The notes under the pieces: generated by a model
Database searches by the model: none
What the model was told of the DNA's origin: nothing
What the model saw: only the letters and a program-made list of their open reading frames with translations
Origin: UBA1738 sp964388835
Lineage (GTDB): Bacteria; Bacillota; Clostridia; UBA1381
Length of the DNA: 41,390 bases
NCBI GenBank assembly: GCA_964388835.1
Contig: CAYMBZ010000009.1
Span: 1-41,390, forward strand
Reading direction: 5' to 3'
Part shown: piece by piece, positions 33,069-41,390 of the stretch
How positions within the stretch are numbered: position 1 is the stretch's first letter
How the letters are laid out: every line of letters starts with the position of its first letter
Position numbers and translations under genes: made by a program

Positions 33069-33942
33069 ATATTCATTTTCCGAGGCAAAAAAGAATGTTA
33101 CAAGAAACGGCTTGATGAGTGTAGCATCTCTGTTTACCATTGCATGTTGTCTCATTATGGTCGGAATTTTTGCCGTTTTGTCGGTCAATGTCAATGCAAT
33201 TACAGAACAGGTTAAGGACCAGTGCGAAATTCAGCTTTATATAAAAGACGGCACCTCGGAGGAACGAATTGCGGAAATGGCAGGAGAAATCGAGACAATC
33301 GAAAACGTAAAGCAGGTGACACTTTTTTCTAAGGAGCAGACATTGGAATATGCCGAAAATGATATGTTCGAGGGAAATGAAGCGATGCTGGATGGCTTAC
33401 GTGAGGATAACCCGTTCTCCGATTCATATAAAATCGTGCTTTCCGATATAGAAAAAACCAAAGAAACCGCAGAGGCGCTTGAGACAATTGCCGATGTTGA
33501 AAAGGTGGTCAATAAACAGGATGTGGTAAATTTGGTTTTATCGATATCGAGGGCGGTGAAAAGGGTAAGTATTGCAATAATGATAGTTTTGTTCGTCATT
33601 GCTATCGTGATTATATCAAATACCGTAAAGCTGACGGTGTTTAACCGCAAAAAAGAAATCAATATTATGAAATATATCGGGGCAACGGACAGATTTATCC
33701 GCGTACCATTTGTGTTGGAAGGACTTATAATCGGTTTTTTGGGGGCTGTTGCGGCATTTTTAGTGATATTCTGGACGTATTTTGCACTGCTCGGCAAAAT
33801 ATCCGCAAGCAATTTTAACGTTTTTGAATTTGTCGGGATATGGCAAGTAGCTCCTATAATTGCGGTGTTGTTCGTGGTTTTTGGCAGTTTGATAGGCGTG
33901 CTTGGAAGCGCGATTTCTATGCGCAAGTATTTGCATGTATAA
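33049..33942 (+). CDS. ftsX: Cell division protein FtsX
   Basis: 297 residues, the membrane partner of FtsE. One transmembrane helix near residues 22-45 is followed by an extracellular domain (about 48-170) that would contact the hydrolase or its adaptor, then three more helices in the C-terminal half (the first around V-S-I-A-I-M-I-V-L-F-V-I-A-I-V-I-I). The TTG at 33049 is the start: GGAGGTGA (33036-33043) lies 5 bases upstream within ftsE, and the protein then begins M-K-L-S-K-F-K-Y-S-F, typical of FtsX. The 20-base overlap implies coupled translation. Confidence 0.94.
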   Translation: MKLSKFKYSFSEAKKNVTRNGLMSVASLFTIACCLIMVGIFAVLSVNVNAITEQVKDQCEIQLYIKDGTSEERIAEMAGEIETIENVKQVTLFSKEQTLEYAENDMFEGNEAMLDGLREDNPFSDSYKIVLSDIEKTKETAEALETIADVEKVVNKQDVVNLVLSISRAVKRVSIAIMIVLFVIAIVIISNTVKLTVFNRKKEINIMKYIGATDRFIRVPFVLEGLIIGFLGAVAAFLVIFWTYFALLGKISASNFNVFEFVGIWQVAPIIAVLFVVFGSLIGVLGSAISMRKYLHV

Positions 33943-33953
33943 GGAGATTTAAC

Positions 33954-35090
33954 ATGAAAAAAAGATTATTATGCGTTTTTGCAGCGCTTTTGATGGCGTT
34001 TTCCGGTACGGCACATGCGGCAAAAAGTGTAAGTGATTTAAAAAATGACCTTTCGGCAAATCAAAAAAAGGTTGAAAATACAAAAAAAGAAATAAAGAGC
34101 AAGCAGGCGGAACAGAGCGCGCAGAAAGCAAAAAAGGATGCGTTGGACGTTGAAATTTCCGGTTTGCAGGACGATATTGATTCCGTTCAGGCGGTAATCG
34201 ATGAAAAAAATGCCGAAATCGCAAAAAAGAATGACGAGATAAAGGTTTTGGATGAGTCGATAAAAAAAACCGATAAGTTGCTAAAGAAACGCATGAAAAT
34301 CATGTATGAAAATGGTACCACTTCATATCTTGAAATGATTTTGAAGGCAAAAGGGTTGTCGGATTTATTCACGAGGATTTCCATTGTTGAGTCTATTGTT
34401 AAACACGATAATGCGATGATTGACGAATTCAAGGCACAATCCGAAGAAATTGCCGCCGCAAAACAGGTTGTGGAATCAGAAAAAAACGAACAAGTTGAAG
34501 CAAAACAAATTCTTCAGCAGAAAAAGAATACGATTAAGGAAAAACAATCTGAGCAGGAGCAGATTATCAAAAGCCTGAGCAATGACATAAATGAGCTTAA
34601 AAAGCAAGAGGCTGAGATGGAAAAGGCGGAGAAACAGATTCAGGCTCAGATTGAGGCGGCAATGAGGTCGAGCGTACAGAAAACGGTGACCTACAAGGGC
34701 AACGGAAAGTTTTTGTTCCCGCTTGCAAGCTATACGCGTGTTTCATCGGGGTACGGCTACAGAATACATCCTATTACGGGTACGAAAAAATTGCATACCG
34801 GAATAGATTATGCCGCACCGGCAGGCACAGCGATTTATGCCGCAGAGGACGGAGTTGTACTGACCTCCGGTTGGATTAACGGATACGGATACACCGTTAC
34901 GGTAAACCATGGCGGAGGATATGTAACCTATTACGCACATTGCAGTAAGCTGTTGGTAAGTGCCGGACAATCGGTTACAAAGGGGCAGACTATCGCAAAA
35001 GTGGGCTCAACAGGAAACTCAACCGGAAATCACTTGCATTTTGAGGTGAGAATAAACGGCAAAACCGTAAATCCGGCAGGGTATTTATAA
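33954..35090 (+). CDS. Coiled-coil M23 peptidase (EnvC/CwlO-like)
   Basis: 378 residues. Signal peptide M-K-K-R-L-L-C-V-F-A-A-L-L-M, ending A-H-A-A-K. Residues about 25-245 are heptad-rich, Lys/Glu-rich coiled coil. The C-terminal LytM/M23 domain (about 265-378) retains the zinc ligands H281 and D285 (H-T-G-I-D) and H362 in H360-L-H, so it looks catalytically competent, unlike degenerate EnvC-type activators. Position directly after ftsEX (SD AAGGAG, 11-base gap) strongly suggests it is the hydrolase controlled by FtsEX, as CwlO is in Bacillus. Confidence 0.93.
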   Translation: MKKRLLCVFAALLMAFSGTAHAAKSVSDLKNDLSANQKKVENTKKEIKSKQAEQSAQKAKKDALDVEISGLQDDIDSVQAVIDEKNAEIAKKNDEIKVLDESIKKTDKLLKKRMKIMYENGTTSYLEMILKAKGLSDLFTRISIVESIVKHDNAMIDEFKAQSEEIAAAKQVVESEKNEQVEAKQILQQKKNTIKEKQSEQEQIIKSLSNDINELKKQEAEMEKAEKQIQAQIEAAMRSSVQKTVTYKGNGKFLFPLASYTRVSSGYGYRIHPITGTKKLHTGIDYAAPAGTAIYAAEDGVVLTSGWINGYGYTVTVNHGGGYVTYYAHCSKLLVSAGQSVTKGQTIAKVGSTGNSTGNHLHFEVRINGKTVNPAGYL

Positions 35091-35103
35091 TATGCGATTA
35101 TTA

Positions 35104-35125
35104 AGGGGTGATTTGTGTCACCTCT
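35104..35125 (+). other. Intergenic hairpin before the S41 protease gene
   Basis: AGGGGTGA (35104-35111) pairs with TCACCTCT (35118-35125), one wobble and a six-base loop. ATTATAATATTT follows rather than a clean T-run, so it may be a weak terminator or a processing site. The next gene starts 60 bases on with its own strong SD. Confidence 0.5.
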
Positions 35126-35184
35126 ATTATAATATTTAAAAGAGTGCATAAGATAAAATATATGATATTTGGAGGTTTTTGGAA

Positions 35185-36360
35185 ATGGAAAGCAAAAAGA
35201 AATATGTCATTACGATTATCGTAACAGCTCTTATAACGTGTGTTGTCACTGTAACTGCGCAGGATATCTTCGGCATAGCAGCGGGGGAGACAATGCAGAA
35301 AATTTCGGTGGTGAGAAAAATGCTGTCGGAATATTCGCTTTTTGAGGCGGATGATGAAAAGCTGGCAGATTACGCGTCAATGGCAATGGCGGCGGCTGTG
35401 GATGACCCGTATACCGCATACTTTCCGAAAGAGGAATTCAACTCCTATCGAGATAATCTGGTATCAAGCTATGTGGGACTTGGTGCGACGATAGGCGCGG
35501 ACACAAATAAGGATTGCCTTGTGATAATATCTCCTATGGAGGACAGTCCGGCAGAAAAGGCAGGGATAAAATCGGGAGATGTACTGCTTGAAATTGACGG
35601 GGAGCGATACGGAGCAAACCGACTTTCAGATGCGGCGGCATATCTTAAAAACGGTGATGCGGGCACCGGCGTACGCCTTAAGCTGGAAAGGGACGGAAAA
35701 GGCGAGTTTGAAATTGAAATTACCAGAGAAGAGGTAATTAAGAAAAGCGTAAAGTCCAAAATGCTGGGAGACAATGTGGGGTATTTGAGAATAACCGGAT
35801 TTGAATCGAAAAACACAAAAAACTCAAAAGACACTTATGATGAATTTTCTGAGCACTTGTCCGCACTCAAAGCGGCGGGAATGAAAAAAGTTGTGTTGGA
35901 TTTAAGGGATAATCCGGGTGGTGATTTAAATGTTGTCTGCAAGATAGCCGATGAGCTTTTACCGGAGGGAATTATTACTTATACCGAGGATAAAAACGGA
36001 AAGCGAGACACGGTATATTCGGACAGCAGAGAGCTTAACATCCCCATTTCAGTATTGGTGAACGGCGGAAGCGCGTCCGCCTCGGAGGTTTTAACGGGTG
36101 CACTTAAGGATTATGAAAGAGCAACCGTTATCGGTACAAAAACCTACGGAAAGGGAATTGTACAGACAGTGTATCCATTTTCCGATGGGTCGGGAATGTC
36201 GATAACCACCGCAAGATACTATACTCCGAGCGGAAATTGTATTCATAAAATCGGAATCGAGCCGGATGTGACGGTTGAAATGAATAGCGACAAAGCGATT
36301 TCCGAGATGGAACTTAATGAGGATATACAGCTTTTGAAAGCTATTGAAGCTCTTTCATAA
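35185..36360 (+). CDS. S41 family C-terminal processing peptidase (Ctp type)
   Basis: 391 residues. An N-terminal membrane/signal segment (about 8-27, with C-V-V-T-V-T-A-Q) precedes a helical region. A PDZ domain follows (about 90-180, S-S-Y-V-G-L-G-A and S-P-A-E-K-A-G-I-K-S-G-D). The S41 catalytic domain contains the nucleophile region N-G-G-S-A-S-A-S-E (residues 293-301) and general base K323 in T-Y-G-K-G. The ATG at 35185 has GGAGG 9 bases upstream; TTG at 35179 is only 3 bases from it. In Bacillus the corresponding CtpB sits beside ftsEX and cleaves SpoIVFA during sporulation. A similar role is plausible in this spore former. Confidence 0.93.
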   Translation: MESKKKYVITIIVTALITCVVTVTAQDIFGIAAGETMQKISVVRKMLSEYSLFEADDEKLADYASMAMAAAVDDPYTAYFPKEEFNSYRDNLVSSYVGLGATIGADTNKDCLVIISPMEDSPAEKAGIKSGDVLLEIDGERYGANRLSDAAAYLKNGDAGTGVRLKLERDGKGEFEIEITREEVIKKSVKSKMLGDNVGYLRITGFESKNTKNSKDTYDEFSEHLSALKAAGMKKVVLDLRDNPGGDLNVVCKIADELLPEGIITYTEDKNGKRDTVYSDSRELNIPISVLVNGGSASASEVLTGALKDYERATVIGTKTYGKGIVQTVYPFSDGSGMSITTARYYTPSGNCIHKIGIEPDVTVEMNSDKAISEMELNEDIQLLKAIEALS

Positions 36361-37236
36361 TGCGCGCTTTTTGTTAAGCAGATACACCGCAAAAAGAACA
36401 AGAACTATACCTAAAATGCCGATAAGTGTTATACGTTCGTTAAAGAAAATAATTCCGGATACAGCGGCAACGACAGCTTCAAAGGTTGCCATGATTGATG
36501 CCTTTGATGTATCTGCATACTTTAAGCCTCCCGTATAGAGAATGTACGGAAAAACCGCGCTCACATAGGAGAATATTACCGCAAGCAAGATAGCTTGAGG
36601 ATTTGTTGCACAAACCGAAGCAATTTTTGGAAAGTCAACTAAAAACAAACTGCCTATCGATGCAAAGATGAATGTATACGCTGTGACGGTGGCTGAGGAA
36701 TATTTTTTGAGCGCTACTCTGCCGAAAATGCTGTACAGGGCATAACAAAGCCCAGATGCAATGCCGATAAACAGTATCGACGGCGTAAGCTGAGCATTGC
36801 CGTCACTGCCGCATATCATAAAACATCCGGCTGCCGCTGTTATCAAAGCTATGATTTTGGCGGCAGTTATTTTTTCGCGGAAGAAAAGTGAAGCCATGAG
36901 CATTACAAAAAACGGCGAAGTGTAAAGAAGTATCGCCGCAACCGACATGGAAGCATGGCTTATGGTATAAAAATAGCAAAATCCGAACAGTGTGAAGCTC
37001 AATATACCGGTGCCGAAAAAGTACCACCAATCCTTTAGTTTTATTTTCATCTGTTGTTTGTCCGATATTAAAAGATAAATACTCATGGTTACGGCGGTTA
37101 TGGTGCTTCTGAAAAACAGGAGCTGCATATTGTCAAGCCCCGCGGAATTTAATATGCGAACGAAAATTCCGGTAAGCCCCCAAAGAGTTGCCGCGGCGAG
37201 TATTGAAATTGTGGGAAATCTTTTTGTAAAATTCAT
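36355..37236 (-). CDS. EamA/DMT-family transporter
   Basis: 293 residues with about ten transmembrane helices in two EamA repeats (about 10-140 and 150-288). A family signature is A-A-A-T-L-W-G-L-T-G-I-F at the start of the first repeat. DMT transporters export or import amino acids, nucleotide sugars or drugs; the substrate is not predictable here. GGAGG lies within the end of recD2, and the ATG is one base beyond the recD2 stop, so translation is probably coupled. Its stop overlaps that of the convergent protease gene by 6 bases. Confidence 0.9.
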   Translation of the reverse strand: MNFTKRFPTISILAAATLWGLTGIFVRILNSAGLDNMQLLFFRSTITAVTMSIYLLISDKQQMKIKLKDWWYFFGTGILSFTLFGFCYFYTISHASMSVAAILLYTSPFFVMLMASLFFREKITAAKIIALITAAAGCFMICGSDGNAQLTPSILFIGIASGLCYALYSIFGRVALKKYSSATVTAYTFIFASIGSLFLVDFPKIASVCATNPQAILLAVIFSYVSAVFPYILYTGGLKYADTSKASIMATFEAVVAAVSGIIFFNERITLIGILGIVLVLFAVYLLNKKRAL

Positions 37237-37237
37237 G

Positions 37238-39481
37238 TCAGTTATCCTCCGTAATATTAAATTCGGCTATGCTTTTTAGTTTTTCGCAAAGACCGGTAAA
37301 TCGTTTTCTTTCATCATTATTGTTGACCATTTCCGCGCATGCCGATTCAAGTCCTACAAGTATCACCATGTTTTTTGCACGGGTAACGGCTGTGTAGAGC
37401 AAATTGCGGCACATAAGCATGGGGGCAAAGCGGCACATGGGTATGATAACAACGGGAAATTCACTTCCCTGGCTCTTATGAACCGTTGTTGCATATGCAA
37501 GATCAAGCTTGTCCAGGTCGGAAAATGCATATTCGGTTTCTTTGTCATCATCGAATATGATTGTCATGGTTTTATCCTTGACCGAAATGCTGTCTATAAT
37601 TCCCAAATCACCGTTAAAAATCCCGGTTCCCGCTTCTCCGTTAGGTTTTGACCAGACCATGTCATAGTTGTTTTTTATCTGCATTACCTTGTCGCCGGTG
37701 CGGAAAATTATTTTTCCGTATATGTATTCCTGTTTCAGCATATCCGGAGGGTTAAGCGCCGCTTGGAGCTTTTTGTTCAAGCTGACTGAGCCTGCTGTGC
37801 CTTTTTTCGAAGGTGAAAGCACTTGAATTGATGAAATTGGGTTCAAGGAATAGCTTTTAGGTATGCGGGTTTTGCACAGTTCAACTATGGTTTCAGCGGC
37901 TATTTCCGCACTGCTCCGCTTTAAAAAGAAGAAATCTTTGTTGTGGGCAGAAAGAATAGGCATTTCACCGTTGTTGATTTTGTGAGAGTTCATGACAATA
38001 AGGCTTTCGCGGGCTTGCCTGAAAATTCGATTCAATCGAATTACGGGAATTACGCCGCTGTCGATTATATCACTCAGAACATTTCCGGGACCGACGGATG
38101 GAAGCTGATCGCTGTCACCGCACAAAATCACACGTGCACCGCGCTTTACGGCTTTTAAGAAGGATTGCATAAGCCGAATATCAACCATGCTGACTTCATC
38201 AAGTATGATAACATCGTAAGGCAATGGATTGCTTTCGTTATAGAAAAATCTGTCATCGTCCGGACCTTCACCGGGCTGCATACACAAAAGACGGTGGATG
38301 GTTTTTGCTTCGATGCCGGTGACTTGGGTCATTCGTTTTGCCGCGCGACCGGTAGGGGCGGCAAGAGAAATCGAAAGTTGCATGGCGGAAAGCGCTTTTA
38401 TAATTGCGTTGATTGTTGTGGTTTTTCCGGTACCCGGCCCACCGGTTACAACCATGCATCCCGAGGAAACCGCTTTTTCAACAGCAGATTTCTGCTTTTC
38501 GTCAAGTGTAACCGAGGTGGATTTTTCAATATCGGCAATTGCTAAGGCGATTTCTTCATCCTCCATGGAATATGGAGGCACCGAGACAGAAAGGGAGGCA
38601 ATTCTGCGCGCCGTATATTGCTCAGCTAAGAAAAACTGCGATAAACTGCATATTTCCTCGCCCGACGCTTTTCCGCGGTACACTTCTCCCGTAAGCTCAA
38701 GAGAGGTTATTCCGTTTTTCGCTTCATCACAGGTTATACCCAAAAGTGCGGTAAGGTTTGAGATGAGCATTGCCTCGGGGAGATGTGTGTGCCCAAGATT
38801 ATACGCACAGGAATCGAGTAGATATTTTATACAGGATTTTATTCTGAGGGGAGAATTTTTCGGAATTCCCCTAAGATGTGCAATACTGTCGGCGGTTTTA
38901 AAGCTTATTCCGTCAATTTGGTCGCTTAAAATGTATGGATTTTCCTTTATCATACGCACAGCATCGGAGCCAAGCGTTTGGTGGACTTTGACGGCTGTGT
39001 TGTTGGAAATTCCGTATTGGCGGAGAAACATCAATATGCTCTGCATCGATTGGAGCTCCAGATAGGATTTTCCGATTTTTTCTGCCTTTGCTTCCGAAAT
39101 CCCTTTTATTTCCGCAAGGCGCAGAGGTGCCGTGAGCAGAATGTCCAAGGATTCTGTTCCAAAGCGTTCTACAATTTTTTTTGCGGTTGCACTGCGTATT
39201 CCGCTGATTACGCCCGATGACAGGTAGTCGATTATCGATTCCTCATCAGTGGGCATAATTGTTTCGTAATAGGATACGCGGAGCTGTTCTCCGTATTCGG
39301 GGTGGTTTACCCATGTGCCGGTAAGGGAAAGATTTTCGCCCTCGCCAAGATACGGCATATAGCCGGTTGCGGTGAAGAGCCCGTCTGTTGCTGAGTCGAT
39401 TTCGCAAACGGTATAACCGTTATCGTCGTTTTGATAAATTATTTCAAATACTTTGCCTGATATAGTTACATTTTCATCCAT
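37238..39481 (-). CDS. recD2: RecD2-type ATP-dependent DNA helicase
   Basis: 747 residues, the usual RecD2 length. This 5'-3' superfamily 1B helicase acts in recombination repair without RecBC. The N-terminal OB-like region is followed by helix-hairpin-helix repeats (about 85-200, with G-I-S-E-A-K-A-E-K-I-G). Walker A is G347-G-P-G-T-G-K-T. Walker B is L-D-E-V-S-M-V-D, and motif VI-like V-H-K-S-Q-G-S-E-F and Y-T-A-V-T-R-A-K close the UvrD-type C-terminal domain. A GGTAGGT SD precedes the ATG at 39481. It leads a two-gene unit with the EamA transporter. Confidence 0.94.
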   Translation of the reverse strand: MDENVTISGKVFEIIYQNDDNGYTVCEIDSATDGLFTATGYMPYLGEGENLSLTGTWVNHPEYGEQLRVSYYETIMPTDEESIIDYLSSGVISGIRSATAKKIVERFGTESLDILLTAPLRLAEIKGISEAKAEKIGKSYLELQSMQSILMFLRQYGISNNTAVKVHQTLGSDAVRMIKENPYILSDQIDGISFKTADSIAHLRGIPKNSPLRIKSCIKYLLDSCAYNLGHTHLPEAMLISNLTALLGITCDEAKNGITSLELTGEVYRGKASGEEICSLSQFFLAEQYTARRIASLSVSVPPYSMEDEEIALAIADIEKSTSVTLDEKQKSAVEKAVSSGCMVVTGGPGTGKTTTINAIIKALSAMQLSISLAAPTGRAAKRMTQVTGIEAKTIHRLLCMQPGEGPDDDRFFYNESNPLPYDVIILDEVSMVDIRLMQSFLKAVKRGARVILCGDSDQLPSVGPGNVLSDIIDSGVIPVIRLNRIFRQARESLIVMNSHKINNGEMPILSAHNKDFFFLKRSSAEIAAETIVELCKTRIPKSYSLNPISSIQVLSPSKKGTAGSVSLNKKLQAALNPPDMLKQEYIYGKIIFRTGDKVMQIKNNYDMVWSKPNGEAGTGIFNGDLGIIDSISVKDKTMTIIFDDDKETEYAFSDLDKLDLAYATTVHKSQGSEFPVVIIPMCRFAPMLMCRNLLYTAVTRAKNMVILVGLESACAEMVNNNDERKRFTGLCEKLKSIAEFNITEDN

Positions 39482-39513
39482 ATAAATACCTACCGAAAAA
39501 TATAATTAATACT

Positions 39514-39542
39514 ATTATAACACATTTTTTTGTTGACTACAA
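39514..39542 (-). promoter_or_regulatory. Candidate promoter for recD2
   Basis: Minus-strand TATAAT (39519-39514) preceded by TGT (extended -10), 17-base spacer, weak -35 TTGTAG (39542-39537). Its -35 overlaps that of the divergent PHP-gene promoter. Confidence 0.6.
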
Positions 39543-39561
39543 TAACTTAAAGTGATATAAT
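39533..39561 (+). promoter_or_regulatory. Near-consensus sigma-A promoter for the PHP gene
   Basis: TTGACT (39533-39538), 17-base spacer, TATAAT (39556-39561) with an extended TGA upstream. The -35 shares two bases with that of the divergent recD2 promoter, so the two probably compete for polymerase. Confidence 0.85.
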
Positions 39562-39623
39562 ATTTGTGCAAGAGTCGATATTTTTTATCTATATCGGCAG
39601 AATGAAAGGCAGGTATGTTTTTG

Positions 39624-40280
39624 ATGAAGATAACAGACCTTCATAATCATACAAAATTCAGCTATGACGGACATGATTCTGTGCGTGATGTTGTGGAAAA
39701 TGCCGTACAAAACGGCGTTGATGTAATCGGAATAACAGATCACCAGTTCAGTATAGGGGAGCGCATAGGAGAATATATTGCGGAAGTTCGAAAAATCGGC
39801 AGAGAGTACGAGGGGAAAATCAAAGTTTTGTGCGGTCTTGAAATCGGAACGCGCCCAAAGCCTACGGACTTTCCGGCGATAATAAGCGAAAAACTTGATT
39901 ATTGCTTGTTTGAGAGCTTGGATGACAGACACGCAATGGATTTGTATGAATTTTTTGAATGGAAACGCATGTTTAAATGCGCCGTGGGATTGGCGCACAC
40001 GGATATATTCGGATTGTGCGATAAATACGGCGATGACCTGCTTAAGGTTTTGAAACGGGATAATGTGTTTTGGGAAATTAATTTTTCGGGCAATTACACA
40101 TATTATTATGACTTTATCACAAACAGGGAAAAACAGAGACTTATTTCGGACAGTGGGATAAAAATAAGCGTTGGTTCGGATTTACATTGGATCGGCGATT
40201 TTGATATAAAAAAACTTACACAGACGAACGAGTTGGCAAAGCGGCTTAAAAATCCGTTACCACTCGGTATATCGTATTAA
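39624..40280 (+). CDS. PHP-domain phosphoesterase
   Basis: 218 residues of the polymerase-and-histidinol-phosphatase metal hydrolase family. Metal-binding motifs appear in order: D-L-H-N-H-T-K-F-S-Y-D-G at the N-terminus, G-I-T-D-H (about 37-41), G-L-E-I-G, A-H-T-D-I and S-D-L-H-W near the C-terminus. The start at 39624 (M-K-I-T-D-L-H) is preferred to the in-frame ATG at 39615, which touches the AGG of the SD. It is shorter than typical HisK-type enzymes (about 260-270) and no histidine genes are near, so its substrate is open. rdgB follows after 17 bases in the same transcript. Confidence 0.88.
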   Translation: MKITDLHNHTKFSYDGHDSVRDVVENAVQNGVDVIGITDHQFSIGERIGEYIAEVRKIGREYEGKIKVLCGLEIGTRPKPTDFPAIISEKLDYCLFESLDDRHAMDLYEFFEWKRMFKCAVGLAHTDIFGLCDKYGDDLLKVLKRDNVFWEINFSGNYTYYYDFITNREKQRLISDSGIKISVGSDLHWIGDFDIKKLTQTNELAKRLKNPLPLGISY

Positions 40281-40297
40281 GGAAGGGTACAATAATT

Positions 40298-40888
40298 ATG
40301 AAAATAGTTGCGGCAACAACAAATCTCGGCAAGATACGGGAGTTTCAGGAAATTCTCGGAGAACTGGGCTATGAAGTGGTTTCAATGCATGATGAGGGAA
40401 TAGATGTTGAGGTTGAAGAAACCGGCACCACCTTTTCCGAAAATGCAATGATAAAAGCGCGTGCGGTTGCGATGCTTTGCGATTATCCGGTAATTGCGGA
40501 TGATTCGGGACTTTGCGTCGATGCGCTTGACGGAGCACCGGGGATATATTCAGCAAGATTTGCAGGAGAACATGCCACCGATAAAGACAGAAATGTGAAA
40601 CTTTTGGAAGAGATGGAGGGAAAGGAAAACCGCGCCGCGCAATATGTGGCAAGCATTGCCTTTATTGATACGGACGGTGAAGAAATAACTGTGGAGGGCA
40701 CTGTTCGCGGAGAAATAATGACCGAAGAACACGGAAACGGCGGTTTTGGATATGACCCACTGTTTATGTGCACCGAAATCGGAAAAAGTTTCGGACTGGC
40801 AAGCTCGGAGGAAAAGAATGAGGTCAGCCACAGAGGCAGAGCCCTAAAAAAACTGTACGAATTATTAAAAAAGAAAGAGGAGAAGTAA
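40298..40888 (+). CDS. rdgB: XTP/dITP diphosphatase (RdgB/HAM1)
   Basis: 196 residues, the usual length. It hydrolyses non-canonical purine triphosphates (dITP, XTP) to monophosphates, preventing their incorporation into DNA. Family motifs: A-A-T-T-N-L-G-K-I-R-E-F, T-F-S-E-N-A-M-I-K-A, A-D-D-S-G-L-C-V-D-A-L, Y-S-A-R-F-A-G, G-F-G-Y-D-P-L-F and S-H-R-G-R-A-L. GGAAGG precedes the ATG. The stop codon abuts the next ATG. Confidence 0.97.
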   Translation: MKIVAATTNLGKIREFQEILGELGYEVVSMHDEGIDVEVEETGTTFSENAMIKARAVAMLCDYPVIADDSGLCVDALDGAPGIYSARFAGEHATDKDRNVKLLEEMEGKENRAAQYVASIAFIDTDGEEITVEGTVRGEIMTEEHGNGGFGYDPLFMCTEIGKSFGLASSEEKNEVSHRGRALKKLYELLKKKEEK

Positions 40889-41390
40889 ATGGATATTTTT
40901 TGCGAATACATGGTGAAGAAAAAGAAAACGGCGATGGACAAGCTGATGACGGTGGGATGGATTGCCGCGGCGGCATTTTTATCATTGCTGATTGTTTTAT
41001 TTTTGTTCGGAAGAGTGTATGGCTTTGAGGTATTTTTGATTGCGGGTGTTTGGTACGGAGCGATTTTTTTGATAAGAAAAACCAATATTGAATACGAGTA
41101 CATTCTGACAAACAGCATAATGGATATCGATAAAATTATGTCACAGAAGACAAGAAAGAGAATTGTAAGCATAGATTTTAAGCAGATAGAGGCTTGTGGC
41201 CCAATTAAGAATATGAGAAGTGCAAACCCTGCGGCAAAGGTTTTTAATCTTTCAGCGGGTGATGGTTCGGACAGCACATATTACGTGGATTTTTCAAAAA
41301 ACGGCGCGCCTTGCCGAGTAATGTTTAGTCCCAATGAAAAAATTATTCAAAACTTGAAAACGATAAATCCGCGAATGGTTTCAATTCGGG
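40889..41390 (+). CDS. DUF6106-like membrane protein, truncated by the window end
   Basis: 167 codons with no stop before the window ends. It starts at the ATG directly after the rdgB stop, with GAGGAGA inside rdgB as SD, so translation is coupled. The N-terminus M-D-I-F-C-E-Y-M-V-K-K-K-K-T is characteristic of DUF6106 proteins. Two adjacent transmembrane helices follow (about 22-60, W-I-A-A-A-A-F-L-S-L-L-I-V-L-F-L-F and V-F-L-I-A-G-V-W-Y-G-A-I-F), then a PH-like cytosolic region that reads Y-I-L-T-N-S-I-M-D-I-D-K-I. The function of the family is unknown. The family name is from memory of its N-terminus. Confidence 0.75.
   Translation, partial: MDIFCEYMVKKKKTAMDKLMTVGWIAAAAFLSLLIVLFLFGRVYGFEVFLIAGVWYGAIFLIRKTNIEYEYILTNSIMDIDKIMSQKTRKRIVSIDFKQIEACGPIKNMRSANPAAKVFNLSAGDGSDSTYYVDFSKNGAPCRVMFSPNEKIIQNLKTINPRMVSIR

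Noticed and set aside
38298..39065. Plus-strand open frame of 255 codons inside recD2
   Set aside because: It lies antisense to conserved helicase motifs and has no family resemblance; a shadow frame.

Overview
The window comes from the chromosome of an anaerobic, endospore-forming Clostridia-type Firmicute, probably gut- or plant-fibre-associated. The evidence is a sporulation/germination cluster (spoIIR, sleB-ypeB), SLH-anchored cell-surface proteins, a carbohydrate ABC importer without its own ATPase, rsmG next to noc, ftsEX next to an M23 peptidase and a Ctp protease, strong Shine-Dalgarno (SD) sequences with some GTG/TTG starts, and moderate-to-low G+C by eye.

Region 1 (about 180-21975) is a long, almost entirely plus-strand polysaccharide-utilisation locus. 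It opens with two SLH surface proteins, then a cytosolic TIM-barrel sugar isomerase/epimerase and a lipoprotein solute-binding protein. Four large secreted proteins built from CBM6/35-like and other beta-sandwich modules follow. Two of these carry a paralogous clan GH-A catalytic barrel; one is SLH-anchored and the other has extra binding modules instead. After a 21-bp-stem hairpin come the two importer permeases and a cytosolic GH43-type enzyme, closed by a strong terminator. The implied flow is surface capture and cleavage, import of oligosaccharides, then intracellular trimming and sugar isomerisation.

Region 2 (22013-24509) is a sporulation/germination block: spoIIR on the minus strand, behind a sequence that matches the sigma-F consensus closely, divergent from sleB-ypeB.

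Region 3 (24593-27872) is a fucose module: an AraC-type regulator divergent from fucU-fucI. No kinase, aldolase or transporter for fucose is in the window.

Region 4 (27873-30925) holds radC, transcribed from a near-consensus promoter through a leader made of GCTAAAT-punctuated mini-hairpins, and a minus-strand rsmG and noc pair. noc has its own promoter and a leader enclosed by a 12-bp inverted repeat.

Region 5 (31049-36360) has a CdaR/PucR-type regulator preceded by a possible 45-codon ORF, then ftsE-ftsX, a coiled-coil M23 peptidase and an S41 (Ctp) protease, the usual division/cell-wall remodelling group.

Region 6 (36355-41390) has recD2 and an EamA transporter on the minus strand, divergent from a PHP-domain hydrolase, rdgB and a truncated DUF6106-like membrane protein that runs off the window.

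I saw no rRNA, tRNA, insertion sequence, phage gene or CRISPR array. The items most worth follow-up are the radC-leader repeat array, the noc leader, the paired GH-A enzymes of the polysaccharide locus and the sigma-F-like spoIIR promoter.
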